From: Candidatus Nitrosopumilus sp.
Lineage (GTDB): Archaea > Thermoproteota > Nitrososphaeria > Nitrososphaerales > Nitrosopumilaceae
Direction of reading: 5' to 3'
DNA length: 7,460 nucleotides
Assembly (NCBI GenBank): GCA_029860565.1
Contig: JAOUAY010000050.1
Location: 1 to 7,460 of the forward strand
The position numbers and the translations under genes were made by a program. Of this stretch, positions 7,031 to 7,460 are shown piece after piece; position 1 is the stretch's first letter, and each line of letters begins with the position of its first letter. The notes beneath the pieces were generated by a model. That model was given only the letters and a program-made list of their open reading frames with translations, was not told where the DNA came from and searched no databases.

Positions 7031-7261
7031 ATGATGATTTGTAATTGTGAGAACCATTTAGACCAATTCATTTGCTCGGGATCTGATTGTCAAGTGTGTG
7101 TATTGGGGGAGGAAAATTATATTGAGAATCCTGAATTCCATGAGGAACGTTATTGTTTAAAATGCGCCATGAAAAAAGCAGGATTTACTATGGATGAATT
7201 ATGGCAATTGATGATGGCAAATCCTGACAATAATTTTCAGTGTGATGAAAAATCCAATTAG
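7031..7261 (+). CDS. Small cysteine-rich protein, probably zinc-binding; family unknown
   Basis: This 76-residue protein has eight cysteines: CNC at 4-6, C15, CQVC at 20-23, CLKC at 42-45 and C71. H9 and H37 lie nearby. The two CxxC knuckles, 18 residues apart, look like a zinc ribbon or treble-clef site, and the early CxC could add a second metal site. The tail AGFTMDELWQLMMANPD (50-66) looks like a short helix that could contact a partner. Ordered cysteine spacing and a sensible amino-acid mix argue for a real gene. It is the only convincing gene on the plus strand and probably has its own promoter, but I see no box at the 23-nt spacing used elsewhere. TTGATAATATTG (6985-6996) is a weak candidate. 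The start is ATG 7031 or the adjacent ATG 7034. No function is assigned. Confidence 0.7.
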   Translation: MMICNCENHLDQFICSGSDCQVCVLGEENYIENPEFHEERYCLKCAMKKAGFTMDELWQLMMANPDNNFQCDEKSN

Positions 7262-7460
7262 ATGAAGTCAGTTAGTAAACAAGATCTGATATTACATTTA
7301 CCTACAAAAAATAGAACACAGCCCATGCAAGATCCCGGTTAGTTTCCTTTAGAGTTTTTCACTCAGGGGGTAGAGGTGGACTTTGTTCTCGTAATTAATA
7401 GGATATTCTGAAACTTAAGCATGTCTATGGATTTGTACTATAAACAATAAAAAATATTTA
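7262..7460. other. Right-end stretch without a convincing gene; contains a G+C-rich patch
   Basis: I find no gene, tRNA or clear terminator here. A 26-codon frame (7262-7342) begins with ATG directly after the stop of the small cysteine-rich gene, but nothing else supports it. From about 7321 to 7390 the G+C content rises to near 50% (34 of 70 bases), with a run of five G at 7366-7370, against about one third elsewhere. The sequence then returns to AT-rich, ending in an A-rich tract. The patch could be a small RNA, a repeat or the end of a feature beyond the window. Confidence 0.35.

Noticed and set aside
7030..7085. ATGATGA and CTGA reminiscent of a C/D box RNA
   Set aside because: The spacing lacks matching D' and C' boxes, and the bases lie within the coding sequence of the Cys-rich gene.
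7262..7342. 26-codon frame starting directly after the Cys-rich gene stop
   Set aside because: It is very short, has no motif and ends in the G+C-rich patch. The adjacency of TAG and ATG may be chance.

Overview
The window is AT-rich (roughly one third G+C by eye). It carries archaeal-type signals: TATA-like boxes about 23 nt upstream of start codons, with almost no room for a leader. It also holds split CofG and CofH proteins for the deazaflavin chromophore of coenzyme F420. Together with the protein style, this points to an ammonia-oxidising archaeon of the Nitrosopumilus kind (Thaumarchaeota/Nitrososphaerota). That placement is inference from composition, gene content and recalled family patterns, not from a search.

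Six genes lie head to tail on the minus strand and fill positions 22 to 6659 almost without gaps. In order of transcription they are: a small SRPBCC/START-like lipid- or ligand-binding protein (6243-6659); a membrane-anchored family 2 glycosyltransferase of the HpnB/CrtQ-like type (5029-6237); a membrane-anchored HtrA/DegP serine protease with one PDZ domain (3847-4989); the radical SAM pair cofG (2635-3804) and cofH (1382-2638); and a PmbA/TldE-type protein (22-1380). SRPBCC and glycosyltransferase are 5 nt apart and should be co-transcribed. cofG, cofH and pmbA form a tighter unit: cofG and cofH share an ATGA overlap, and the pmbA start lies 1 nt beyond the cofH stop. A TATA-like box in the 42-nt htrA-cofG gap probably gives this unit its own leaderless start.

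CofG and CofH together make Fo, the F420 chromophore, from tyrosine and a ribityl-uracil precursor. The TldE-like protein is normally one half of a TldD/TldE peptidase, and its link to F420 here is only positional. HtrA probably handles damaged proteins outside the membrane. The glycosyltransferase and SRPBCC protein may act on a membrane isoprenoid or lipid.

The right end (6660-7460) is different. A short near-palindromic AT element forms the promoter of the SRPBCC gene and could also fire rightwards. It is followed by about 300 bp with no intact gene but with protein-like pieces in shifting frames, perhaps a decayed gene. Then comes a small cysteine-rich, probably zinc-binding protein on the plus strand (7031-7261). 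The last 199 bp hold no convincing gene, but include a patch of about 70 bp with near 50% G+C that stands out from its surroundings. I see no tRNA, rRNA, CRISPR array or transposase. Apart from these right-end oddities, the window looks like ordinary core genome.
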